A stretch of 64,000 nucleotides of DNA from positions 4,846,708 through 4,910,707 of the forward strand of contig WMCF01000056.1 in the NCBI GenBank assembly GCA_009792885.1, written 5' to 3'. Both the position numbers and the translations under genes were made by a program. The notes under the pieces were generated by a model. It worked only from the letters and a program-made list of their open reading frames with translations. It ran no database searches and was not told where the DNA came from. The DNA is from Eremophila alpestris peregrina. Taxonomy: Eukaryota > Chordata > Aves > Passeriformes > Alaudidae. Shown in pieces: positions 33,661 through 45,300 of this stretch; within the stretch, counting starts at the first letter, position 1, and the number at the start of each line of letters is the position of its first letter.

Positions 33661-36600
33661 CTGAGGTGTGTCCAGTGCCAGAGGGGTCGTGGGGACCAGA
33701 GGAGCAGTCATGGCTCTGTCCCTTACTCCAGCCCAGCCACAGACTTTAACGTGAGTGGCAGGAATTCTGCTGGAGGAAAGGGAAGGACTTTTGGGTGGGA
33801 GATTGTGTTGTCTAAGAAAGAGAAATGTCAGTCATCAGCTGGGACAGTAGAAGCCAAAGGAACCCCCCAGCTGCTGTGGGGTCAGAGGGATGTGCTGTAC
33901 TCAGAGCAGAGCTTTGCTGCTTTTTTCACCTTGGAGTTGGAGGGGACAGCTGGGCCTCAGGGTCTCTGTTTGGGGCCCTCATCCCCACTCAGGGCTCCCA
34001 GCTGCCTGTGCCCGGTGTCTGCCTCATGCTGGAATGCAGGTCCTTGTGGTAGAGCCATGGCTCTGGTGCCACTGAAGCTGCAGGAGTTGAGTGCAGATCT
34101 CACTGTGCTCCTGAGCTGCTGTGATTGCCATTCTGCAGCCCATTGCAGATAAAATGATGATTAAGGGGTCCCACCCTATAAGCAGACAACCATGTTGACC
34201 TTATTTAGGCTCCTAATCAATTTGCCCCTGGTGTGATTAATTGAGATGCTTGCCATTGATTTTCTGTGAGACAGGAGTGGCTGAGGTGGGATTCAGTGGG
34301 ATGCCTGCAGGGAGATCTCTGCAGTGGCTGTGCGAGGCTGAGCTGTGCAGTTCTCAGCCAGGCAGGATTATCCCAGCTCTCCTTGGCCGTGGCTCCCAGG
34401 GCAGCCTCCTGCTGCTGCCCACGGGAGGTGTGAGGGCTGGGCATGGAGTTCTAGGTGGGATTTGCACTCCCTGGGAGCCCTCCTGCATCCCACAGGTGGT
34501 GCCATGGGACCTGGGAAGGATGATGTGCTGTTCTGAGTGAGCCAAAAGCTTGGGAGAGTCCCCATAGCCAATGTCGCTGTCAAACCCTCTGCAAGCGGTG
34601 GTGTGACCCCTCCCTGAGGTGTGACCCCTCCCCAGATGTTCCTGATGGAGGTGTTCTGAGATCACCGAGCACCACGAACCCCGTGTGAGCTGCCGGAGTG
34701 GGAAAGGCCCTGGCCAGAGCCATCAGCTGGGGATGAAGGACCTACAGCACGGATGATTGGAAAGGATTTTCTAGCTAAATTGCTGAGCAGATGGATTTAC
34801 CCTGGACTGGTCCTTGTGGACTCTGGAACATTTTCTCTTCTGTCACAGTTCCTTTTTATGACCTGCCATTTGCTCCAGCAAGCGAGAAGTGAGGCCTTGG
34901 CACCCAGCTCCTGCTCCGGCTGCAGTTCAGGAACGCGGCGGCTTCGCTGCTGGAGTCACAGCTCCTTTTCAGGAAGGAGCACCCCTGCCCAGTCTGGCTC
35001 CCCAGAGTGGGGGCTGACAGGGGCCAGAGGGGTAGGAAGGGGCAGCACGGGCTGGGGCAGGGGAGCTGGCAGCTGCCAGCACAGCATGCAGTGCCAGAGA
35101 CAGCTGAGAGTTTATAACAAACACATCATTACAGTGACCACCTGCAGCTGGTGCACATCCAGCAGGGCTGCAGATGGGAGTCTGTGGCACGGGAGGGGAG
35201 TGAAGCCACATCCCAGCTTGGGAGATGCCTCTGTGGTGGCAGCATGGGCAGAGGGACAGTGGTGGCTCCAGGGGGATGTTGGGTTTTCCCCTTGCTCCGC
35301 CGTCAGTGCTTCCATGCAGTGATTCCGTCATCAGCACTTCCACGTGGTGATTCCACCAGCTCTTTTGGCTTCTGCTGTCCCAGCTGATGACTGATATTTC
35401 TCTTTCTTAGAAGAAGGGGGAAGGATGACACAATCTTCCACCCAAAGCCCTTCCCCTTCCTCCAGCAGCGTTCCTGCCATTTACATTAAGGGCTATAATG
35501 GGTTGGAGTAAATGGAGCAGGTTTTGCAATTAGTTTTCCGAGTACTTATCTCATTAAAGTAAATGAATTATTGATTTAGTGACACTCATGCTTTTAGTGA
35601 GTGCTCAGAACCATCCCTGCTCCCTTGCTGACTCCCTGCAGCCCGCCCTTGCACGCCTGCTCCCGTGAGCACACGTGTGTGGGTGTGTGAGCACTGAGTG
35701 ACCATTCTGCCTCCTCCATGGCTTTGGAGCCAACACAGCCAGTGCTGGGCATGAGAGTCATGGCCATGGGAGCAGGAACGTGGCTCTGGGAGGGCCCCTG
35801 GTGAGGGGTGGGTGGGAGCAGAGCCTGCAGGAAGGGATGGGATCTGGTGGCCGATGTGGCAGCTGTGCCAGTACACCTCCTGCCAATCCATCCGTGCTGG
35901 CAGGGGATGGGGAGGGAGGGAGGATGGCAGCTCAGCGGTGCCACTGGCACTTGGCTTGCTGTGGGTCTGTTAGTGTAACATAGGGCTGGCATGGCAGTGT
36001 GAGGAGCTGCAAGGGCAGGGGGCAGGGAGCAGGGTGTGTGGGCTCAGGACTGGCAGTGTCTGGCAGGGTGTGAATGCAGGAGGATGAAGCACTGACAGGC
36101 TGTGCCAAATGCTCACAGCTGAACCTGCCACCCCCAGCTAGCTGCTGATTCAGCGCTTTTGCGCTTCTCTGTACAGAGATTTAATCTGTCCTGTAAGATA
36201 AAATACTCCATTAATGGCAACCTGCCTGCTCGGAGCTGCCCCTCGCCTCTGTCCGGGCAGGAGGGGCTGCACTGTCCTGCCGAGGCTGTCGGTGCTGGCA
36301 GCACAGCCAGACACGCTCCCCTGCAGCTCTTGTGCTGAGGGTGGGATGGAGGGTGGGATGGGGGGCTGTGGGACAGGGGCTGTGGGACGGCGGACTGCGG
36401 GATGGGGGCTGTGGGAGGGATGCCAGTGCCAGCCTCCCCCGGCGGTGCCAGCGGGTGCCACGTGGCTCCTGGAGGCACTTTGATCCCCTGCCGGCAGGAG
36501 GGAGGCAGCGATGCCACAGGAGCCGCAGTCACCTGTGGCTGGGAGGAGATGCCAGTGGCCAGCAGAAATCGCAGGAAGGGTTTGGGCTGGGAGGTTCACA

Positions 36601-37099
36601 GCTGTTACTCGGGTGGGGTTTGGTGAGCAGCGATGTTGGCAAGGGCTGTTGCCGAGTGTGGCAGTGCCACATTTTCACCTCTGCCCCCAGAGGGACCTGC
36701 ACTGGAGGTGCTGCTGTGCAGGTCCTGTGCCAGGACCCTGCCAGGACTCACAGCCACAGCAGGGAGGGCCTTCCCACAGTGGGGGCAGCTCCATGTGTTG
36801 TCCCTGTCCCCAGGATCCTCTTCCCCGAGCTGAGCTGCTGGTTGGAGGACTCTCCTGGGCAGTCCTAGAGCTGTCCTGCTGATGGCCCCTTACCCACCCC
36901 ACCAGGGCTCCTCTGGGTGCTGCCTGAGCTCCTCATGCCTCAGCTCCTGGCCAGCAATGTGGAGTAGCCCTGGCTTGGCCCCAGGCAGAGCAGGATAGTG
37001 GGGAAACGAGTCCTGAGAGCTGCGGTGCAGGAGCCAGCCTCTGCCCCAGCCTCTGCCCCAGCCCCTGCCCCTCCTGCCCCTGCCTCCAACGCTGCTGGG
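33661..37099. other. Non-coding, with AT-rich patches and a G-rich repeat
   Basis: AT-rich patches at 34145-34262 (ctaatcaatttgcccc, gattaattgagatgc) and 35480-35600 (gcaattagttttccg, aatgaattattgattt). 36340-36425 repeats ggctgtgggac-like units. No exon recognised. Confidence 0.6.
36340..36425. repeat. G-rich imperfect repeat
   Basis: Units such as gggatggagggtgggatggg and ggctgtgggacaggggctgt alternate; G-quadruplex-prone on the + strand. Confidence 0.75.
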
Positions 37100-37440
37100 A
37101 ATGGGATGTTTTATATTCCTTGGCTGGGGAAAAAAAAATCCCTTCTCATTTAATTAAAAATGTTGACATTGTGCCTGGCCATCCCACCCGCCGGAGAAGG
37201 TGGTTATAAATTAAACATTAAACCTTTAATGGCCCATAAAGAAATATTCGCTGCTATTCTGTATTTGGGGATATAAATAGAGAGGGCTGTGGGGGGAGGG
37301 GTGGGACATTATTGTTCCTCAGCCAGATAATCTTTGCTAATGAATTTAATTAAAAGCAAAATTAATTTAGGATTTTTGGTGGAGGGAACGGGGGTTAAAA
37401 TGTACTTTGAGAAACTACCAAGAAGTTTCCCAGCAGATCA
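37100..37440. promoter_or_regulatory. Long AT-rich island with a TATA-like box
   Basis: About 340 bases with many TAATTA/TTAATT cores (catttaattaaaaatg, gaatttaattaaaagc, aaattaatttagg), ttataaattaaacattaaac, and TATAAATAG at 37272-37280 flanked by G-rich sequence. It is the largest AT-rich island and a strong candidate for a conserved enhancer or a minor promoter. Confidence 0.5.
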
Positions 37441-40400
37441 GATCAAGCCTGTCTCAGGTTGCAGCGTGGGGATAGGGGGTGATGAGGTACAGCTGGGTGT
37501 CACGGGTCGCATTTCTTGTGCAGACCCCCTGATCTCATCCAGGTGGTTTGGGCTGGGTTGGGATCACCTGTTCTGGCAGTGGGTCCCTTTGAGGCTTTGT
37601 GAGGTTCCAGGTAGAGTCAGTCAGCCCAGACCTCTGCCAGAAAACCAGAGACTGGATCGAGATCCTCCCAGATCCTGCCCAGAGCTGCTCCTGCCTGCCT
37701 CCCATCAAGGCTCTGCCAGGGCTTTCCCTCTCCCACTTTGGACAGGGAGGCTCTGGCCAAGCATCCCACTCGCTGTGATGCTGGGACCACCAGAGGTTCC
37801 TGCCTGGGCTGGAGCTGGTCTTGGCCATTCCCTGTCTGTGCCAGCAAGTGTGGCACATCCCACCTGAGGCACATCCTGGCTGCAGGGCCCCACGTTGCTG
37901 TGGGGAGCTTCTCAGAAGGCACCTTCCTTGGGAAATGTGTTTGCAAAATGCGGCGTTACCCATGCCTGAGCCTCCCCCAGGAGCTGCTGCCTCAATTATT
38001 CATTGCAGAGCAGGCAGACTGGGCTCCCAGCACTCCCAGCCCCGCTGCTGGAGAGCTCTGGGCCTGCTGTGCCATCTCCTGATCCCAGCCAGGATCAGGA
38101 GAGCTCGGGAGTGGTGCCTGGGGGGCAGGTGCAGGGGTGGCATCACTAGGGAGTTCCCAACCATCTTTCTTAGGATGCCCATGTCCCACAGCTGGGTCTG
38201 CCCCAGCCTAGGGGAAGGGGAGACCCCCCAGCCTGGTTAATGCATTGTGCTGGGTGAGAGTGTTTGGAGGGTTTTTATCATAAGAGTGCTAATGGAAGTC
38301 AGCACCAGCCTAATGAGCTGTACTCCTCCATGAATCTGATTCATTGAGGCAGGAATTAGCATAATTGATTATCCTGCTGTGCGGGTGACAACCGTGTTTG
38401 CTAACACCAGTGCCTGGGATCAGTCTCCGTGCTTCCTGAGCCACCACCAGAGGTGCCTCCAGACCATCCACGGGCCAGATGCTCACTGGGATCAGCCCTG
38501 AGCTCGGAGCAGCCTCCAACCACGGGGTCCCTGCACCCACACATGGGATCCTCATCTCGGGGTGCTGCTCCTGCAGTGGGGGCTGAGCTTGGGAGCAGGG
38601 CTCTTGGGCAGGTGGGACTCAGCACTCTCAGGCCTCCAAAGCAGCAGGTACAGACACACACAGCCCCTCCCTCATTCTTTAACCACTCCTGGGATGTACC
38701 AGCCATTCTCATTACTTCAGAGGGTCTAACATGATTGATGAATGTTTGCGTTGGCCATGCTGCAAAAGCCAATTAGTTGAAGTGCAGCTTTCAGGAAGTT
38801 TTCTTTGAAATTTGGCTTAATTTCCAAGAAGTGCCCAGAGCCAGGACAGCAGTGGAGCCGTGTGCTGCAGGGATTGCTCCTCACAGAGTGTGTCACTGCT
38901 GGTGTGGGCAGGTTTGGGATGCACCAATCCAGATGAGCAGCCAGAGCTTTGATGGCAGCTGTGCAACCCCATGGGGGTGTGTGGGGCTGTGATTGCAGCG
39001 TTCTGGGGGAGCTGAGGAAGGGGCCCATGGTCTGTGGGAGCTGGGTTGGGTTCGAGGTGCACTGGTGGAGCTGAAGGGGGGCGTTCCTGTGCCCGTCACC
39101 CTGTGCCCAGTGCTGGTGGGTGCTGATGCTGCCCTGGGCTGAGCCCCTGGCCTGGCCACCAGCTCCTGACCAGCACAGGCTTCCCAGTGCCCGGGGAATA
39201 ACACTCACATCCGTGCTCATATCCCAACATTGTGCATGATGAGCAGACAGCATTGACTGTGACAGGTTAGTGATGATCATCATTGATTTAAATTCTTCCT
39301 CCTCTCCCCTGTCTTTTCTAGAGAGCCCAGTGCAAGCATCGTGGGAGGAGCTGGGCTCAATAAAAGGTATGGAGGGTTTGGGTCCCAGTGGCTGCATTGG
39401 GATCTGCCTTGGCTGCTCCCAGGGTCCCTCCTGCACGCTGAACCTGCATGTGTGTGCTGGAAATGGGTTCTGGGCTTGGGGCTGGCCAGGGCAGGGCAGC
39501 TCCCTCAGCCTGTGGCTCAGGGATCAAGCAGGGGCTGGTGGGCACAGAGCTGTGCTCAGGGGAGGGATGGGAGGAAGGCTGCCCATTCCCCTCTGCCCCC
39601 GGCATTGAGCCCCACGCAGGTGTGACGTGAATCCTGCATGAGGAGAGCTGAGACTGACGTGCCTGTGAGTGTCCGTGTGTGCTGACATGCTGTCTGTCCA
39701 TACTCTGTGTGGCTCCCAGGAGCCATCCCTGTCCTTACTGGGGGCAAAGAGCAGCCCACAGCCCCATTCTGACCTGGCAGGAGATGTTTGTCCCCAGGGT
39801 TTTGGGAGGCATCACAACAGCTCACAGTGTGCCTGGATTGAGGCAGGTCATGGCTGATGTGTGTGGAAGGTGGGCCAGACCAGGTGCCCTCTGCCAGCCT
39901 GGTGCCCACTGGTCAGGTGTGGATGGCTCCTTCCTGTCCTACCCTCACATTACAGTAGGAGGATCCCATCAGGGAGGGGACACCACATCCCCCCAAGGTC
40001 CATCCCCCTGTGTACAGAGCTCCCCTGTCAAAGCCAGTGAAACAAAGGAGCAAAGAAAGCTGAGGGGCTGGAGAGGATGAGTCTGGGCCCTGGCTTGGGC
40101 TGGGGGTGCCAGTGGAACCAGGGGGTGATGGGGGCCAAGGCAGTGGCACGGTGTTACAAGAGCTGCCAACCTGCAAAACCATGAAGAGGCATCTGGCAGG
40201 GGAACATGCCCATCCTTGGCACAGACAGGACAAGGATGGAGGTGACCTGATGGAAGGGGATTTTGGTCTGGAAGGGTCCTGAGATACCGTGGGAAACGTG
40301 GAAAAAGAGCTACTAGAAGGAGCAGGAAGGCTGGGTGTGAGCAGGGCTTGCAGCAGCACAGGATGAATGGGATGAAGGCTGGGCTGTGCCTGTGAGCCTG

Positions 40401-41729
40401 GGGGGCAGGATCTGGTCAGCTGCAGCAGTGAGGGCTGTGCCCCCACCTCTGCCACCCGTTACTGATGCGTGTTGCTGATGTCTCGGTGGTTCACTCCCTG
40501 TGCTGAGGAGGGAGCTTTGCTCCCTCCCAGTGTCCTGCTGTGTGTGGGGTCGAGGGTCACAGGTCAGTCCTGGGCTGCAGGGGGCTACTGGAAGGCACTG
40601 GGCTGTGGCCTCTGGGTGTGTCTGGAGAGGAGAGGGCAGAGGGCTGGGTGTCCTGCAGCTCAGCTGCCCCGTGCCCAGTCTGGGTGGGAAGTTTGGGGTC
40701 TGGCACAGTGGCTCTGGGCTCTGTGTGGGGGCTCTAGTGGGAGAGGGAACAGAGCAGGAGGGGATGGGGGTGGAATCCCTCATGCAGGATTCATGTCACC
40801 CTGCCGCTGCCCTGGCTCCAGAACGGTTCTATGCCCTGCCTGGTGACCCCCCAGGTTTTGTCTGCTGGTGCTGGAGGGGTTTCATTCTGCTACACTGGGC
40901 CCCTCTGTCTGTCCCATACAGCAGGGCTGGGGGGTCTGGCAGGAACAGGGGGACCCCAAGTTGCATCTGGGGCTGCATTTACAGGGCACAGAGAGAGAGG
41001 AAAGGATTTGGATCACTGAGATATAAGAGGGAGCAGGGAGCCCCCCGCCCCAGCTGCCTGCAGTGGTGCCTCCGCTGCTTTATCACCCTCTCCTGGTGCT
41101 GAATTATTGAGACTGTTGCTCTCATTTATTGCCATGTTGGAGGAGAGCTGCCTCCAGCCTGGTGCTGCTCTGAATATGATTATGGGGCTGTAGATGTCAG
41201 AACCAGCTGGGCCCCGGAGACCAATCTGCTGCCCCCCTCACTCCTCTGCTTCCCTTATCCTTATTTATTCCCTCGCTACCAGGCCTGGTTCAGTGCTCAT
41301 GGTCCCCTTGCTCCTTGCACTGCACCGTGCCCCTGGAGGACAGATATTTAGTGCCTGAGAAGCAGCACTGCCTGGCTGCCAAGCCTGCACCATGTGCCGG
41401 GGGCAGCTGGGGCTTGTGTGCAGGACCCCCTGAGCTGTGTCCCCTGTCCCCTCCTGCTGCTCTGTCCCGGGGGCAGTGCTGGAGCTCAAGGAAGGAGCTG
41501 CTACCCTGGCGTTGGTTGGGATTTCTGGGCGCCCTCTCTGGTGGCCAGAGGGGCTCCAAGGACTGTCCCCATGGCTCCCCACTGCACGTGGGGGCTGCTG
41601 GCTCTGTCCCCCTCGGGCGGCTGCTCGGCTGCTCCAAAGGAAGGGGGGACGCTGGGCCTCCCAGGACAGATGATCCCCGCAGCCCGACAGGGCTGAGCAT
41701 CCCTGCAGGGTAGCAGCGGGTTATGGAAT
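37441..41729. other. Non-coding, with AT-rich patches
   Basis: AT-rich patches at 38260-38400 (gcataattgattatcc) and 38690-38830 (ccaattagttgaagtg). No exon, repeat family or promoter recognised. Near 41084-41101, ctctcctggtgctgaatt resembles part of an RE1 (REST) site. Confidence 0.6.
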
Positions 41730-42314
41730 CCGGAATCCTCTGCGGCCGGAGGGGCCGGGAGCCGGCTGGCACCTCGCAGGTTAACTGTGAGCGGCGGATT
41801 CCCTTATTGACAGGGGAGCTTGAAAAATGCTGAGGCAGGACATCGGCTCCTCGGAGTGTCAGCGGGAGCCCACGCTGCACCAACGAGCTCCCACACCGCC
41901 GCTGCCGTGGCCCCAGCGCCCAGCCTGGCCCCGGACCCTCTCCCCCAGCACCCCTCTGACCCCTGGGGCTGGCGTCCCCTCACACGCTCGCCCTTCCCCT
42001 TGGTCCTCGAAGACACTGGAGAGGATTTAATTTTTTTTCTTCCTCTCCCGTTTTTCCCCGGGGTGGATAAGGCGCTGCCCACCGGGGCTGCCCCGCGGCG
42101 GCCCCTGCCCTCCCCAGCAGCGTGTCGGGGGCTGGACGCCGGCTCTGACCCGCGGCCAGCGCTCGCTCACGCCGCGACGGCTCCGGGAGCAGGGCTCCGG
42201 GACCGCCGGCCCCCGGCGCTGGAGCTGGACAGAGGGGGACAGAGCCCACCCGGGAGCAGCCCATCGCCTTCCCACCGAGTCCCGCAGAGCGCCTCAGCCC
42301 CCGCCACTGACACG
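41730..42314 (+). promoter_or_regulatory. CpG-rich block, possible alternative promoter or 5' exon of RBFOX3
   Basis: Dense in CpG compared with both sides (for example gccgcgacgg and ccgcggcc motifs between 42090 and 42200). It contains TTATTGAC and a poly-T/pyrimidine patch at about 42029-42056. One + strand frame is open from the ATG at 41820 through 42374, but the predicted peptide is Pro/Ala/Arg-rich and looks like ordinary GC-rich chance coding. The block ends in the short candidate exon described next. A promoter role is inference from CpG density alone. Confidence 0.4.
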
Positions 42315-42329
42315 ATGATGTATTTTTGG
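42315..42329 (+). CDS. Candidate tiny N-terminal coding exon (MMYFW) with splice donor
   Basis: ATG ATG TAT TTT TGG is followed at once by GTAGGT, an acceptable donor. The segment ends in phase 0 and so could splice in frame to the GNQDATAPP exon at 60690, giving MMYFW-GNQDATAPP. The first ATG has A at -3. It lies at the 3' edge of a CpG-rich block on the same strand as RBFOX3, where alternative first exons are expected. Against it: the segment is very short, the same frame is open for 495 bases upstream, and I know of no orthologue with this start. Treat as a hypothesis. Confidence 0.3.
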
Positions 42330-42335
42330 GTAGGT

Positions 42336-45300
42336 ACCGCTCCAAGGATGGGCGCTTCCCTCCCTGCCTGCTGAGGTTTCAGGATAGGGGTGGTTTCGCA
42401 TTGTGGCCGCGCCGCTGTCCAGGGAGAGCTTCCCCTGTGGTCAGGCACTCACTGCCCACGGTGGCAGCAGCAGGCAGGGGCTGGGCTGCAGTGCTGGGCA
42501 CAGGCCTGGCCTTGGGAAGGACCAGGGCAGCACGGGGGTCCCTGCCTGGACACTGTGGCCTCGTCCCTGCTCAGGGCACCCCCAGCTGCCTTCCTGCTTC
42601 TGCACTGCCCTGTCCAAGCTCCACGTGGTGCTGGCCATGGGCAGAAGCTGCTCCCCTGCCCAGCACCAAACCCTTGCCCCAGCTGTACTTGGGTGGTCAC
42701 TGGTGGGCTCTGGAGGCTGTCCTGGGGGGGAGCACGGGTCTGTGGTGACAGTGGGACATCCAGGTGATGGGGTCTGTGCAGAGCAGCAGCCCCTTCTCAC
42801 GGTGCCCACCCAGGAACTTGACAGATGTTTGTGGGGCAGCCCCCACATTTTATCCCAGGCCTGAAATCCCTTGATGCTGCTGAGGGGAATCTGCTATAGG
42901 GACCCTGAGATCCCCTTGTGGATCCCAAAGCAATCCCTGATCAGGGGTTTTGAGGCTTGGGGGGATGGAGAGTTTTGTTCCCCTGCTGAGCCCAGAGCGA
43001 GGGGCATGGCTGGGGAGTGGGCTGAGCATGGGGGGCTCAGCTCCCCCTGCACTAGTGGAGCGCACAGGCTGTGGCTGGAGGGGGCACAGGCTGAGACCTC
43101 CCAGCCATCTTGAGAGCTTTGTGCAGGGATGGAGAGGAGGGGACGTGGCAGGGTCTGTCCAGGCCCTTAGCTGGGGAGCTACACTCCCTCCTCAGAGCTG
43201 CAAGAGCTGTACCAGGCTCTACACCATCCGAGGGTCTTCCTATGGCATCCCAGCCCACCAACTGGGGCTGAAAGCCAGTGGCATCAGCTCCTTCCACCTG
43301 CTCCTTCCCGCTCCCTCAGAGGGGCCGGGGGGCTGCAGCAGTCTGGTGGGGTTCACATGCTCCAGGGAGTTGTGCTCCCCTGGATTTGGGAGCAGGGAAC
43401 AGAGTGGGCAGAGGCAGGCAAAGGGGAATGTGGGGAAAGCAGCTTTATGGGGAGGAAGAAGAGGGTAATGCGAATTCATTGTTTCTCAGGGAAGCAGCTT
43501 TCAGGTGTAAGGTGCTTTGTCACGAGGGATGTCGCGGCTCCAGAGCCTGTCAGGGCTGGCAGAGCCTCCTGCCTCGGTGCTGATTCTGCCCAGGGACTGA
43601 ACGACCCAGCAGAGCTGTGAGAGCAGAGCAGAGCTGTGTGGCTTTGCAGAGCTTGGCCAGGCAGGCACGGGCAGTGTGGGGTGCCCATTCCCATGGGAGC
43701 TCCAGGCACAGCTTCCCACAGAGCACTGGCTGCGGGGCAGTGGCACTCCAGGGTCTCTGTTGCCTGTCCCATGGGGTGCACAGCCAGTCCCAGCACTGCA
43801 CGGTGGCACCCCCAGCTCTGCTGGGAGGGGCAGGGCGAGGGCTGTGCTCCCAGCAGAGCAGTGAGTGTCATTTCTTGGCACTGTGGGCATCTCTCCATCG
43901 CAGCATGGGAGGAAGCAGAGGATCTGGTATCCCTGCATGAAGGGAGCACTATGGTGGCTCAGTCATCAACACCTCAACGGGCTGAGATACCAGAGCAAAA
44001 TGTCTTCAATGAACAGTAATTACAGAGAAAATAGGAATGTGTGGGGCAAGGGGAAGAAGGGGTCTGTAAATATTCTGATTTATAAAGTGTGCCCTGGGTC
44101 ACAGAGCCTGTTTAACATCCTTTATGTGCATTTAAAAAGTCTTATTATGAGGATGGAGTGTTTGCTTCTGGAGTACCTCCAGCCTGGTGTTCCCCCATGC
44201 CCACCTCACCTGTCTGCTGCTCAGGTGGATCCCAGCCCAGTGCCCACACTGGCAGTGGCACACACACCCCTGCTTGGGGTGGCCTGGGCCCCTCCTGTTG
44301 TGTCCCATGTGCTGGCACCCTGGGGGCTGCTGCTACAGCCCCCTGGCAGCCTGTGAGGCACAGTGGCAGGGCTGCCAGTTCAAGGGTACTTTTTCTTGGG
44401 AACCCTTTCTCAGGCAGTGGAGCTAGTCTCAGGGAAGAGGGGAGCCATGGGAATGCAGCATTTCAGGTTCCTGGTCAGCAGTTGCTCCTTCCTTGCATCA
44501 TCTCCCATCAGTCCTGCATCACCCTCCATCATTCCTTCCTCCTTCTCAATCTGTGCTGGGCTTGGTGGTGGTGGTGGCCCTGGCCTTGGTGGCCCCAGTG
44601 GTGGTGGCCATGCTCCTGACCCCGGTGACCCTGCAAGCTTGGCACAGCTGTTTCCCCTGCTGTGGCCCCCTGGCACTGCCCACCCAGCCCTAAGCTCGAG
44701 GTGCTCAGCAGCAGCTGCTCTGCCACGCTGCTGTTGCTGCAGGTTAATTCTCATTAAATCCAGGGAGCCTAATTGCCATTTCATGTAAATATTTTGTCAA
44801 GTGGCAGGGCTTCAGGAAGGGCAGCATGGGCAGAGGCAAGGAGCCAGGCACAGTGACAGGCTGTCCAGCCAGGGATGTGAGCTGTGTCCTGCAGGGAGCC
44901 AGAGCATGGGTGGGACTGGCTTCTGGAGGTCCCTGCCCCAAATTGTTCATGCTGGATGATGGGGGACATGGGACAGCTGCAAGTAGGTGCCATTTTGTGG
45001 AGAGCACCAGGGCTCCTGTCCCTGCCCATGTGGCTCGAGGGCTGAGGAGGAGGGGTGACATGGGAGGCTGTTGAACATCCCCAGGTGCCAGCCCAGCTGC
45101 TCTCCTGTTCTGCAGGGTGCTGGCAGCTCTGGCCAGAGGCTGACAGATCTCCAGGCCCCATCCTGTTCCCCTGCAGTGCATCAGGGACATCTTAATGAGT
45201 GGGGTTTTTTTCCCTAGATCCCATTAAACTTCCATGTGCTTTCCCTCCATTCCTGCTCCCCTCTTACTGCCACAGATGCTGTCTCAGATACTGACTGTGG

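Noticed and set aside
41820..42314. Long N-terminal extension read through the CpG-rich block into MMYFW
   Set aside because: Ala/Pro/Arg/Ser-rich, low complexity, no resemblance to RBFOX N-termini; the short start at 42315 is a simpler hypothesis.
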